From the NCBI GenBank assembly GCA_014843695.1, contig CM026404.1, positions 5,955,773 through 6,019,772 of the forward strand: a stretch of 64,000 nucleotides of DNA, in the 5' to 3' direction. This document shows, piece by piece, positions 39,201-43,374 of this stretch (positions are counted from its first letter, which is position 1; the number at the start of each line of letters is the position of its first letter). The DNA comes from Archivesica marissinica. Its lineage: Eukaryota; Mollusca; Bivalvia; Venerida; Vesicomyidae. The notes beneath the pieces were generated by a model, which did not search any database, was not told the DNA's origin, and worked only from the letters and a program-made list of their open reading frames with translations. The translations under genes were made by a program, and so were the position numbers.

Positions 39201-40628
39201 GCATCAGAGGACACAGGTAGGTTATTGTAGAATATAGTAGAACAATGTCCCAGGGTGCAAGAGATGATGACGGAGGGATTGAAGATTGCTTACATAAAAC
39301 ATTTCGACATGTCTATGATCAGGCACATGGGCCTATTATCGGACAGGTTTATTTGTGATTATGTAACACGATCGGTGACTACTTAACCTACTGCAGTAGA
39401 AACAAGATAGATGTGGTATGACTGTTATTTCAAAATGTTGTTTGATAGAACATGTGTACACACACGGATGTGTGCACTATTTGAGTTATGTGAACAATGA
39501 TACTGCGTGACTTTTTTTGATTGTCCAAGGTGATTATATGTTGATTGCACAGATAATATACTGATAGATTTGTCAATAAGCAGTTAAATGATAACTATGA
39601 TAATAAATTATTACAGATATCAGATGAAAACTCTGTTCATAGTCCATGTGAATAAAAGAAATATATACTTTAAAGTTTAAACTTGATTTATTTTACAACG
39701 ATTGCGAAGCAAGTTCTAACAACTTATATTAATCACTCTTGTTGGCGCGGATGAAAGCGTATATGTGGTCATTCGTGTGGGAGGAAACCGGAGAAAAGCC
39801 ATTTGTCCGATCTGGCGACCACCGTACCATCTCACATACTTCCCGGTCCGAGTATCGAACCCGGGTTGCATTGGTGAGAAGCGAGCGCACTAATCGGACA
39901 GCCAAATATATACTATGTACATTACTTGTACTGTAAGTCATAGATTGTAATAAAGTACTTACCGAGGGCAAATATAGTAGTACACAACAATATTACAATG
40001 GGCAATTTCTACATTTATGGAAAAATATCTGTATACTTTATACTCATTGGCCATTTTAGAAACTTCCCATATGGAAGCCGTTATATTCCCCCAAAGTACA
40101 AATAAACACACAACTCAAATCCTTGGTAACCAGTTACCCAGCCATTAGAAATCTGAACGAGAGAATAGCACTCGGGTGAAATATAAATCCCTGCGCATAC
40201 GGAGAGATGTAAATCCCCGTGCACTCGTAAAGATGTAAATCCCTGCACACTCGGAGAGATGTAAATCCCTGCACACACGGAGATATGTAAACCCTCGCGC
40301 TGGCTGATGTTTTACACTGTCACTATCGACGGCGTAGCTACAAACAATATACATGTAGTCTGAATCACCCTGCTATTTATTTCTACAGGTAATGGAGTTA
40401 CTGACAAAACAGTCGAGCTTGTTGCACGATCGCCAGGTGTTGGCACGAGAGCTGGAGTTCCTACGCAGAAGCATATCACGCAATAACCAGGAAGAAGTCT
40501 CCAATTTTGTGTCTTCAAATAAATTTCTGGTAGATGAAGTTTTGGATAATGTGAGAACTGAAGAAATAGAAAAGAAGAACAACTATGTGACAAAATGCAA
40601 GGGGAAGGTTGATATTAACGATCTGTGA
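12230..40628 (+). CDS. SDCCAG8: SDCCAG8 (serologically defined colon cancer antigen 8 / NPHP10 / BBS16), 16 coding exons
   Basis: The product is a centrosomal and ciliary coiled-coil protein; in vertebrates it sits at centrioles and centriolar satellites and is needed for ciliogenesis. Coding exons: 12230-12287, 15036-15241, 16119-16262, 17074-17193, 20162-20245, 21735-21799, 25470-25625, 26427-26565, 27585-27737, 28317-28451, 32332-32448, 33537-33665, 34274-34406, 36829-36946, 38753-38927, 40389-40628. They join in frame to 723 residues (human 713). Residues 1-88 are the conserved N-terminus, 89-136 a proline-rich link, and about 120 to 690 a near-continuous coiled coil. Matches to the vertebrate protein run collinearly, for example ERNDL, INQLE, EQHSRV and LLTKQ. 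Compared with human, it seems shorter around residues 165-195 and has a longer C-terminal tail (residues 675-723). Intron 14 is GC-AG. No AATAAA is seen in the 300 bp after the stop. Confidence 0.94.
12655..12812 (-). mobile_element. tRNA-derived SINE family D copy
   Basis: On the minus strand, TGGTCCAGTGGTAGAGTG (box A) and GGGTTCGATAC (box B) give a tRNA-like head, followed by a short body (ATGTAGTGTCATTGAGCA). A related box A fragment occurs near 46182. Confidence 0.65.
12847..13501. mobile_element. Non-autonomous DNA transposon with 27-bp inverted ends
   Basis: The arms at 12847-12873 and 13475-13501 match at 24 of 27 positions; the shared core is TGGAACCTATGCT. The interior is AT-rich and has no transposase frame. 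I could not find a clear target duplication, so the superfamily is open. Confidence 0.65.
14253..14465 (+). mobile_element. SINE family F copy
   Basis: The landmarks are box B (GGTTCAAATCCCACTG), GTGGTTCTACCCA, CTGAAATACTGCTC, GTCTTCCTCCACCAA, AACCTAAGCTGTTGGTGC and an A-rich (AAAC)n tail. The 5' head is incomplete. Copies lie at 26590 and 43375, and a degenerate one at 15550. Confidence 0.78.
14517..14736. mobile_element. MITE with 21-bp inverted ends
   Basis: TTACATTAATGTTCACACAC at 14517 is matched by its reverse complement ending at 14736. The interior contains a (GT)n-rich stretch. The element lies in intron 1 of SDCCAG8. Confidence 0.7.
15036..15241 (+). CDS. SDCCAG8: SDCCAG8 coding exon 2
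   Basis: The acceptor is TTTTCAG and the donor is GTATGT. It encodes residues 20-88 and ends in phase 0. The last 30 bases and the donor are repeated in the following intron. Confidence 0.9.
15212..15520 (+). repeat. Tandem duplication of exon 2 end plus splice donor (49-bp unit)
   Basis: The unit runs from TTCACAATGTC through GAGCTGCAG and the donor. Boundary positions are 15242 (GT), 15291 (GT), 15340 (AT), 15389 (AT), 15438 (AT) and 15485 (GT). The first is the real donor. Reading past it meets an in-frame TGA within the next unit. Confidence 0.92.
15550..15700 (+). mobile_element. Degenerate SINE family F-like copy
   Basis: GTCAGTTGGTAGAGCCTG (box A-like), GATCTTCCTCCATTAT and the AAACAAAACAAAG tail follow the family F order, but the body is diverged and box B is unclear. 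Confidence 0.45.
16119..16262 (+). CDS. SDCCAG8: SDCCAG8 coding exon 3
   Basis: The acceptor is GTTTCAG and the donor is GTAATC. It encodes residues 89-136, phase 0 on both sides. A Pro/Gln-rich start leads into AYINQIEAENRYMK, the counterpart of the vertebrate QYIHHLEAE segment where the coiled coil begins. Confidence 0.9.
16481..16667. mobile_element. Compact Tigger/pogo-like MITE
   Basis: The 187-bp element has ends CAGTTAAACCTGTGTTA and TTAAGACAGGTTTGACTG with TA on both sides. It is the unexpanded reference for the element at 2595-5618. Confidence 0.82.
16821..17001 (+). mobile_element. SINE family C copy, 5' truncated
   Basis: It matches the non-tRNA part of the copy at 19312 (GGTTGGTGCACCCAAGTACT, GGCGTAAAACCCGAAATATA). 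AATATAATAC flanks it on both sides (16811-16820 and 17002-17011), so it was retroposed as a truncated copy. Confidence 0.82.
17074..17193 (+). CDS. SDCCAG8: SDCCAG8 coding exon 4
   Basis: The acceptor is CGGTAG and the donor is GTAGAT. It encodes residues 137-176. The acceptor at 17073 was preferred to AACAG at 17089 because it keeps the frame and matches the vertebrate spacing from EELSG to LENEG residue for residue. Confidence 0.85.
17371..17668 (-). mobile_element. SINE family E copy
   Basis: This is the minus-strand relative of the copies at 48466 and 59421. It shares AGTCCAGTGGTAACACG-type box A, box B, CTCGGTTTAA and the tail AGCGACG..AAATAAACGTAA. It sits in intron 4 just before the 23-bp array. 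Confidence 0.85.
17695..18490. repeat. Minisatellite of 23-bp units (about 34 copies), intron 4
   Basis: The unit is built from TGAAATACCCTGAAATACAT plus GTC. A longer variant with CCCTACAAATAC recurs and gives blocks of units that repeat together. The minus-strand frames (VFQTCISGYFRH type) are by-products. Confidence 0.95.
18539..18769 (-). mobile_element. SINE family A copy with 12-bp target duplication
   Basis: The full tail, body and head are present. ATGTTTTGTACA flanks the copy at 18527-18538 and 18770-18781. Confidence 0.88.
18782..19311. other. Intron 4 stretch with no recognised element
   Basis: AT-rich sequence. I see no gene, SINE or inverted-repeat element here. Confidence 0.4.
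19312..19583 (+). mobile_element. SINE family C, full copy
   Basis: A tRNA-like head (TAGAGTGGTTAAGGTCGC, box B GGGTTCGAGCCCCG) leads into the family C body and ends GTAAAACCCGAAATATAACA. Confidence 0.82.
19965..20101 (+). repeat. Direct duplication in intron 4
   Basis: TCGAGAGGTGCTTCTATGAG with its surroundings occurs twice, about 81 bp apart. The open frame through it is not supported as coding. Confidence 0.6.
20162..20245 (+). CDS. SDCCAG8: SDCCAG8 coding exon 5
   Basis: The acceptor is CTGTAG and the donor is GTATGT. It encodes residues 177-204. The first part is poorly conserved; the end (QWQIEL) joins exon 6 (EKLGAL) to match the vertebrate QLELEKLKL. Confidence 0.8.
20495..20640 (-). 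mobile_element. Possible LINE 3' end with a microsatellite tail
   Basis: On the minus strand a short segment (GGCCCGTTGGGCCGGGTGTG) is followed about 100 bp later by a TTATC repeat tail. This layout resembles the 3' ends of CR1/L2-type LINEs. No reverse transcriptase is present. Confidence 0.35.
20930..21205 (+). repeat. Minisatellite of 40-bp units (about 6.5 copies), intron 5
   Basis: The unit includes CATCAGGGCCGCAGGTTAGC and TACTCGCCTTTCACCGCTAT. Copies are nearly identical. Confidence 0.9.
21225..21375 (+). mobile_element. Diverged relative of the SINE family C body
   Basis: Spaced matches to the family C body are visible (GGAGGTTGGCG, GAGTACTGGTT, CCCAGGAAA) in the same order, but no tRNA-like head is seen. 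Confidence 0.4.
21735..21799 (+). CDS. SDCCAG8: SDCCAG8 coding exon 6
   Basis: The acceptor is TTTTCAG and the donor is GTAAGA. It ends in phase 2 and contains TERLESQLAHA. Most of the exon and the donor are duplicated 180 bp downstream without an acceptor. A MITE starts 10 bp after the exon end. Confidence 0.88.
21747..22106 (+). repeat. 180-bp tandem duplication of exon 6 end, donor and MITE arm
   Basis: Two copies, 21747-21926 and 21927-22106, contain 53 bp of exon 6, the donor (GTAAGA, then GTACGA) and the left half of a MITE. GCTC at the junction (21747, 21927, 22107) is the microhomology. The second copy has no acceptor. Confidence 0.92.
21810..22200. mobile_element. MITE family 2 relative with TTAA target, partly duplicated
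   Basis: The ends CCCTTTG and CAAAGGG are flanked by TTAA (21806-21809 and 22201-22204). The interior contains CTGATCAGGATCTG and TGTTTGCTATTC and folds back. The 180-bp duplication copied its left half. Confidence 0.75.
22384..23265 (+). repeat. Minisatellite of 21-bp and 19-bp units, intron 6
   Basis: Units read GGTGTGCATCTAATTGTGGT (21 bp, many variants) or TGTGTGCATCTAATAGCTA (19 bp, clustered near 22420-22530). Because 21 is divisible by three, long Cys/Ser/Asn-rich or His/Val-rich frames appear; there is no sign that they are translated. Confidence 0.95.
23432..23707. mobile_element. Candidate hAT-type MITE
   Basis: The ends GGGCGGCTCGAGG and CCCTGGAACCGCC are imperfect inverted repeats. 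An imperfect 8-bp flank, GTAAGCAT (23424) and GTAAGTAT (23708), fits a hAT target duplication. G-rich and C-rich runs lie inside. Confidence 0.5.
24093..24254 (+). ncRNA. U1: U1 snRNA-like gene or pseudogene in intron 6 of SDCCAG8
   Basis: U1 snRNA recognises 5' splice sites in the spliceosome. The 162-nt sequence (human 164) begins ATACTTACCTGG, the intact splice-site pairing end. It then follows U1 order: stem-loop I (ACCG..CGGT), loop II (ATTGCACTTCGG; the usual U1A site is ATTGCACTCC), GACGCCTGCGAT, CCCCAAATGTGGG, an Sm-like AATTTATTGG and the terminal stem-loop ACTGCGTTCGCGCT. Stem I keeps pairing through a G-C pair where human has A-U. Loop I reads GATCCTCAAG instead of GATCACGAAG, which should weaken U1-70K binding. 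It could be a divergent functional variant or a decaying copy; I did not identify a promoter element or a 3' box. Confidence 0.9.
24333..24476. mobile_element. Remnant of the piggyBac-type MITE
   Basis: CTCATCAGGATCTGCACTTA, TTACCCATTTTGATAAATGA and CCAGTCCATGTCAGTTA match the copies at 26019 and 43617. Both TTAA ends and half of the hairpin are lost. Confidence 0.7.
24895..25460. repeat. Diverged direct duplication before exon 7
   Basis: A segment with CTTACAACAATTCACTATTA and TGCATGTTATTTGT near 24895-24970 recurs near 25312-25455, where it is split by a 62-bp insertion. GCAACAAAAAGTAAAG also occurs twice upstream (near 24772 and 24992). Confidence 0.6.
25341..25402. mobile_element. Tiny SINE tail insertion with internal inversion
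   Basis: AATTCACTATTAT flanks the insert (25328-25340 and 25403-25415). The left part is a SINE B tail on the minus strand (TTTTACAACGATTGCGAAGC) and the right part is a tail on the plus strand (AAATAAATAAAGTATAAAA). Confidence 0.7.
25470..25625 (+). CDS. SDCCAG8: SDCCAG8 coding exon 7
   Basis: The acceptor is GATTGCAG. The donor GTGCAA is weak but required, because it joins TTIDRLTR to ERNDL of exon 8 exactly as in the vertebrate IERLVKERDDL. Phase 2 on both sides. Confidence 0.9.
25685..25829 (-). mobile_element. SINE family A copy lacking its 3' tail
   Basis: Body and head match the 140-375 copy; the tail core TTCGCAATCG is absent. It lies about 60 bp after the weak donor of exon 7. Confidence 0.75.
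25870..26285. mobile_element. Tigger/pogo-like MITE carrying a nested MITE
   Basis: The inverted ends CAGTCAAACCTGTCTTAAG and ACACAGGTTTGACTG are flanked by TA. It is split by the piggyBac-type MITE at 26019-26251; removing that restores the ~180-bp compact element. Confidence 0.83.
26019..26251 (+). mobile_element. piggyBac-type MITE nested in a Tigger-like MITE
   Basis: The ends CCCTTTCAACACCA and TGGTGTTGAATGGG have TTAA duplicated outside (26015-26018 and 26252-26255). The host sequence GGCTGCTTAATAGAGG is interrupted exactly at TTAA. Confidence 0.88.
26427..26565 (+). CDS. SDCCAG8: SDCCAG8 coding exon 8
   Basis: The acceptor is TATTTAG and the donor is GTAGTA. It ends at residue 324 and matches the vertebrate ERDDL..AYEQVKQ segment (here ERNDL..AYQQMKK). 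A SINE F copy begins about 25 bp after the donor. Confidence 0.93.
26590..26858 (+). mobile_element. SINE family F, fullest copy
   Basis: A tRNA-like head (ATGAGTGGTTACGG, box B GGTTCGAATCCC) precedes the family F body and an AAAACAAA tail. It begins shortly after the donor of exon 8. Confidence 0.8.
27088..27247. mobile_element. 160-bp MITE with long inverted ends
   Basis: CAGTCTACATCCGTTATGTC at the left is mirrored by GACATAACGGATGTAGACTG at the right. Internal sub-repeats (CGACATAACCGA) are also inverted. The CAGTC ends resemble the Tigger-like family. Confidence 0.8.
27309..27532 (-). mobile_element. SINE family B copy, head truncated
   Basis: The tail (TTTACAACGATTGCGAAACA) and body are complete. 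The head stops near GCATTGGTGAGAAGCGAG, before box A. Confidence 0.82.
27585..27737 (+). CDS. SDCCAG8: SDCCAG8 coding exon 9
   Basis: The acceptor is CTTGTAG and the donor is GTATGA. It encodes residues 325-375 and starts ALIQREQLADEL, matching vertebrate ALIQCDQLRKEL. Confidence 0.93.
27781..27975 (-). mobile_element. Rearranged SINE family A tails
   Basis: The tail motif (TCAGCTCGATTACGACACAA, then TTAGCTCGATTACGAAAAGC) occurs twice, followed by one body start (GACCTCATTCCTGATGGAAC). One truncated copy appears to be inserted into another. Confidence 0.6.
28081..28250. mobile_element. MITE family 2 copy
   Basis: TTAACCTGCCAATCACGACT begins the element, followed by GCAAACAACATAGAGCC, AGCTCTATGCTATTTGC and a second hairpin arm. 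It matches the reverse of 36160-36312. Confidence 0.7.
28317..28451 (+). CDS. SDCCAG8: SDCCAG8 coding exon 10
   Basis: The acceptor is CCGTAG (an in-frame alternative 6 bp later would drop two residues) and the donor is GTAAGT. It encodes residues 376-420, with DLINQLEAAK against vertebrate SAINQLEEIQ. Confidence 0.9.
28536..28625. mobile_element. Left end of a Tigger-like element before the 18-bp array
   Basis: TACAGTCAAACTTATATTAAG resembles the left terminus of the MITE at 2595. It runs directly into the array, and no matching right end was found. Confidence 0.5.
28625..31955. repeat. Minisatellite of 18-bp units with a 16-bp variant (about 185 copies), intron 10
   Basis: The main unit is GACATGGTCACTCATAAA; a variant lacking two bases (CATAAAAATGGTCAC) occurs in blocks and shifts the frame. 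Both strands are free of stops within runs of 18-bp units, so long frames (repeated VTHKDM on one strand, SDHVFM on the other) arise. The array lies wholly between exons 10 and 11. Confidence 0.96.
32332..32448 (+). CDS. SDCCAG8: SDCCAG8 coding exon 11
   Basis: The acceptor is TTTTAG and the donor is GTAACC. It encodes residues 421-459, a charged coiled-coil segment. Exon 10 is separated from it by the 3.3-kb 18-bp array. Confidence 0.88.
32636..33378 (+). repeat. Minisatellite of 26-bp units (about 28 copies), intron 11
   Basis: The unit contains CCTCCCTCTGTTGTTTCATG. It is pyrimidine-rich, with the two sub-types GAAACCCC and GAACACCC forming separate blocks. Confidence 0.95.
33378..33496. 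mobile_element. Right half of a Tigger-like MITE
   Basis: CAGTTGCGAGATTCCCAATT through CTAAGCAGCCACTTTCTGTG to AAGACAGGTTTGACTGTA matches the right half of 16481-16667. As at 2595, the tandem array sits where the left half should be. Confidence 0.75.
33537..33665 (+). CDS. SDCCAG8: SDCCAG8 coding exon 12
   Basis: The acceptor is TTCTCAG and the donor is GTAAGT. It encodes residues 460-502, with LTLELDD and SKEECIHLT matching vertebrate LRIELDE and AREECLRLT. Confidence 0.93.
34022..34167 (-). mobile_element. SINE family A copy, internally deleted, 17-bp target duplication
   Basis: CTTCCACTGTTTCAAAG flanks the copy (34005-34021 and 34168-34184). The middle of the body is missing: the tail joins directly to GGCAACATGGAATTTAAAT. 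Confidence 0.88.
34274..34406 (+). CDS. SDCCAG8: SDCCAG8 coding exon 13
   Basis: The acceptor is GTTACAG and the donor is GTAAGA. It ends in phase 1. LHLAKLARDSV and ITDMEDQH correspond to vertebrate LHLTRQEKDSI and IQQMEAQH. Confidence 0.92.
34444..34630 (-). mobile_element. Diverged SINE family A relative
   Basis: The tail (TAGTCCGATTGCGAAGCAAA) and body start (GAGATCTCATTCCTGAGG) match family A. The head region differs (GGTTCTGGCACAATCCC, CAATACCGGTACACCACGG), suggesting a sub-family with another head. Confidence 0.6.
34795..34965. repeat. Four 45-bp tandem units, intron 13
   Basis: Units contain ATAGATTTCCGATGTAGGAA and TCATCAATATAAAAGCATTA and are nearly identical. Confidence 0.9.
35073..35513. 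mobile_element. hAT-type MITE with 8-bp target duplication
   Basis: The inverted ends TAGGGATGGCAACGAATG and CATTCGTTGCCATCCCTA are flanked by ATAAATAT (35065-35072 and 35514-35521). Inside, near both ends, lie runs of CGAATATTCGAATATTCG. No transposase frame is present. Confidence 0.9.
35522..35807. other. Intron 13 stretch with no recognised gene
   Basis: Plain sequence apart from short self-complementary pieces (TTAGTCGACTAATTA, near 35709). Confidence 0.35.
35808..35925 (-). mobile_element. SINE family B tail fragment
   Basis: The tail TTTCACAACGATTACGAAGC and the first body piece TTGGCACTGATGAAAGCGTA are present; the rest is missing. Confidence 0.7.
36160..36312. mobile_element. MITE family 2 copy
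   Basis: GCAAACAACATAGATCCAGA, TTTTAGCTCCACTATCCGAA, GGCTCTATGCTGTTTGC and GTCGTGATTGGCAGGTTAA lie in family order, ending at GGTTAA. Confidence 0.7.
36445..36721 (+). mobile_element. hAT-type MITE (CAGGGWTCATTCTAG family)
   Basis: The ends AGGGATCATTCTAG and CTAGAATGAACCCTG are inverted repeats. GTATAAGC flanks both sides (36437-36444 and 36722-36729). The interior contains GGGCGAAATTGTCGCCC and an A-run. Sisters lie at 43070, 47807 and 63302. Confidence 0.85.
36829..36946 (+). CDS. SDCCAG8: SDCCAG8 coding exon 14, followed by a GC donor
   Basis: The acceptor is GTTTCAG. The exon ends AAACAG before GCATGT, a GC donor. A GT four bases further (36951) would change the frame and give a stop two codons into exon 15. 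The GC site restores the residue count of the vertebrate protein across this junction. Confidence 0.88.
37262..37768. other. Intron 14 stretch with no recognised element
   Basis: Pyrimidine-rich pieces (CCCTTTTCCCCTTTATG) but no gene, SINE or inverted-repeat element seen. Confidence 0.35.
37770..38185 (+). repeat. Minisatellite of 37-bp units (about 11 copies), intron 14
   Basis: The unit contains GAGCAGTTAGATTGCTCTCC and CTTTCATCACCG. Another short direct repeat series (GCTTGGGACCGGTGGCTAGT type) follows at 38450-38620. Confidence 0.93.
38753..38927 (+). CDS. SDCCAG8: SDCCAG8 coding exon 15
   Basis: The acceptor is CTTCATAG and the donor is GTAGGT. It encodes the segment with EDQVEQHSRVQEKMTERL, the best match to the vertebrate protein (EEQCVQHGRVHETMKQRL). 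The second half of the exon and the donor are repeated downstream. Confidence 0.93.
38849..39275 (+). repeat. Tandem duplication of exon 15 end plus splice donor (93-bp unit)
   Basis: Donor positions are 38928 (real), 39021, 39114 and 39217, each CACAG before GTAGGT. The first two intervals are 93 bp, the third 103 bp; a further partial copy follows. Reading from the real donor to the second or third is open (31 or 62 codons) and rejoins exon 16 in frame; a TAG at 39132-39134 closes the fourth. Confidence 0.93.
39674..39904 (-). mobile_element. SINE family B copy
   Basis: Tail, body and head, up to the box A end GCGCACTAATCGGACAGC, are present on the minus strand. Confidence 0.87.
40185..40295. 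repeat. Short array of 26 to 28-bp units, intron 15
   Basis: About four units with TGTAAATCCCTGCACAC and CGGAGAGA lie about 95 bp before exon 16. Confidence 0.8.
40389..40628 (+). CDS. SDCCAG8: SDCCAG8 coding exon 16 and stop
   Basis: The acceptor is TCTACAG. It starts VMELLTKQSSLLHDRQ (vertebrate LVQLLSKQNQLLLERQ) and continues with an extra Lys/Asn/Glu-rich tail not present in human, ending at TGA 40626-40628. Confidence 0.92.
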   Translation, partial: VMELLTKQSSLLHDRQVLARELEFLRRSISRNNQEEVSNFVSSNKFLVDEVLDNVRTEEIEKKNNYVTKCKGKVDINDL

Positions 40629-40947
40629 TACGTAGCAGCATTCACTAGAGTCACGGTTTGAAAACTATTGTTCAGTGTCATAGTCTGTACGCAAGCTTGT
40701 TATAACTGGCTATAAAGTTGAACCAGCTTGGCATTGGATGAGTGTAGGACATAATCCCGCCCAGGCATAATCCCTTCCATGTTCTTTGACACAGGCGGTC
40801 ATAAACCCCTCCCCCCACCATATAAAAATCCAGGTATGACATAAACCCTGGCAGTTATTCTAATTTCTAATTATCTTATTTGTTTGGATGTGTTTTATTG
40901 GTAGAAAAATAAGAAGATCATATGTTCCACGTTATTCACAGTAATAT

Positions 40948-41088
40948 ATGATGGAATTGATAGGGGTCAAAGTATATGATGGAATTGATAGGGGTCAAAG
41001 TATATGATGGAATTGATAGGGGTCAAAGTATATGATGGAATTGATAGGGGTCAAAGTATATGATGGAATTGATAGGGGTCAAAGTCTG
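40948..41088 (+). repeat. Five 28-bp tandem units, 3' of SDCCAG8
   Basis: Identical copies of a unit with ATGGAATTGATAGGGGTCAA. Confidence 0.93.
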
Positions 41089-41189
41089 TCAAATTCTCTT
41101 CCTGGTATTTGATAGTAAGTTGCCACATACAAGTCAGCATTGTTAAATACTAGTATCCTTTCCATTGTGTACTTTGTTCACAGAAGGTT

Positions 41190-42195
41190 CAGTTATCTCT
41201 ACTGTTAAAACACGGAATGTCCCGTTATCTTTACTTGTAAATCAAGGAATGTCCCATTATCTTTACTTGTAAATCAAGGAATGTCCCATTATCTTTACTT
41301 TTAAATCAAGGAATGTCCCAATATCTTTATTTGTAAATCAAGGAATGTCCCAGTATCTTTACTGTTAAAACATGGAGTGTCCTGTTATCTACTTGTAAAT
41401 CACGGAATGTCCCGTTATCTTTACTTGTATATCAAGGAATGTCCCATTATCTGTACTTGTAAATCAAGGAATGTCCCATTATCGTTACTTGTAAATCAAG
41501 GAATGTCCCATTATCTTTACTTGTAAATCATGGAATGTCCCGTTACCTTTACTTGTAAATCATGGAATGTCCCATTATCTTTACTTGTAAATCACGGAAT
41601 GTCCCATTATCTTTACTTGTAAATCACGGAATGTCCCATTATCTTTACTTGTAAATCACGGAATGTCCCATTATCTTTACTTGTAAATCACAGAATGTCC
41701 TGTTATCTTTACTTGTAAATCATGGAATGTCCCGTTATCTTTACTTGTAAATCACAGAATGTCCTGTTATCTTTACTTGTAAATCATGGAATGTCCTGTT
41801 ATCTTTACTTGTAAATCATGGAATGTCCCGTTATCTTTACTTGTAAATCAAGGAATGTCCCATTATCTTTACTTGTAAATCATGGAATGTCCTGTTATCT
41901 TTACTTGTAAATCACAGAATATCCTCTTATCTTTACTTGTAAATCATGGAATGTCCTGTTATCTTTACTTGTAAATCATGGAATGTCCCATTATCTTTAC
42001 TTGTAAATCATGGAATGTCCCATTATCTTTACTTGTAAATCATGGAATGTCCCATTATCTTTACTTGTAAATCACAGAATGTCCTGTTATCTTTACTTGT
42101 AAATCATGGAATGTCCTGTTATCTTTACTTGTAAATTACAGAATGTCCCGTTATCTTTACTTGTAAATCACGGAATGTCCCATTATCTTTACTTT
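41190..42195 (+). repeat. Minisatellite of 32-bp units (about 31 copies)
   Basis: The unit contains GTTATCTTTACTTGTAAATC and ATGGAATGTCCC, with CATGG, CACGG, CACAG and CAAGG variants in blocks. Confidence 0.95.
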
Positions 42196-42199
42196 TAAA

Positions 42200-43069
42200 A
42201 GTAGAAAACAAAAGTAAACTATGATCCATAAACAACTGCAGTTGGTGTATTACGACACTGTACTCTTTTACAAGAATATGAAAACAATTTGAATAATTTT
42301 CTTTCCCATTGACATGGTTTTATGGAAAAATAATTCTGTTTCGACACGGAGCCTAGCAGTTAGTTAACTAGTATTTCTGACATTAAATAACTGATATAGC
42401 GACATTCGAAATGTTGGAGTTTGGGTTTCAGAATGGGTTTCAATCTTCTGACCTCAACAATGTTATTCGAAATGCTGACATCGGTATATTTAAAGTTAAC
42501 AATGTTATCTGGTTGAAATTTGACTGTAATCAGAAGAGTTTATACATTTAGAAAGCACTAAACTCGACTTGCTAGTAATGCCCTATTTCCTCATTCATGG
42601 TCATATATATGGTATGTCACGTGTTGAGTACATATTGACTGATCAATGTTTATGCGCAGTAGACTAGGTTTCTAGGTCAGCGTAATCCTCGTGTCTCAAT
42701 CTCTTCATAGATAAGTTTATTTACATTTTCTACTACCGTATTTATTATAAAATTGATTGATACACATTTTGTACTATTGTAATAAATGTTTTATAGTTTA
42801 TTGGCGTTATTATATAATAGGATTGAATTTCGAAACAGCTTTTATGTTAAATGTTCTTATTACTTCAATAAACAACCACAAAATATTAATTCAATCCCGA
42901 TTTGCAAATAACAATGCCAGCAAATCGCAGAAACTTTTTCATTTAGTTTAAACTTTATTTATTGTTCTTTTGTACAAAGAGCATATATGCATGGACATGG
43001 TAAACACACAGGTTGCAGGAAGATAACAAAGGATTGGAAAACAAGATAAATATAATCTTATATTAATTC
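42200..43069. other. Intergenic stretch with no recognised gene
   Basis: AT-rich sequence; no coding segment recognised on either strand. Confidence 0.4.
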
Positions 43070-43178
43070 CAGGGCTCATTCTAGAGGGCGACCTGGGCGA
43101 AATAGTCGCCCTAGGGACCCTGACTTCGGCCCCCTAGGTACCCCACTTCTCCCTAAAAAAAAAAAAAAAAAAAAAAAT
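43070..43178 (+). mobile_element. Truncated hAT-type MITE (CAGGGWTCATTCTAG family)
   Basis: It starts CAGGGCTCATTCTAGAGGGC and stops after the A-run near 43178; the right end is missing. Confidence 0.75.
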
Positions 43179-43244
43179 TGCCAGAAGATAAAAATCGACA
43201 GACTGGAACCCAGGCTAACCCATGGGTACCGACGCTTTCGTTTT

Positions 43245-43315
43245 TAGCTCTGTTTAGATCCTGGGTTGCATTGGTGAGCAACGAGCGTGCACGGCACTAA
43301 TCGGACAGCCCCTTA
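43245..43315 (-). mobile_element. SINE family B head fragment
   Basis: CCTGGGTTGCATTGGTGAG and GGCACTAATCGGACAGCCC match the tRNA-like head only. Confidence 0.65.
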
Positions 43316-43374
43316 AAGATGAGGCAGGTGAAGTGGTACAGACAAAGGATTGTCTCCCTTGACATAGAACATAA

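Noticed and set aside
38638..39204. Minus-strand frame of 188 codons
   Set aside because: It is antisense to exon 15 of SDCCAG8 and its duplicated copies.
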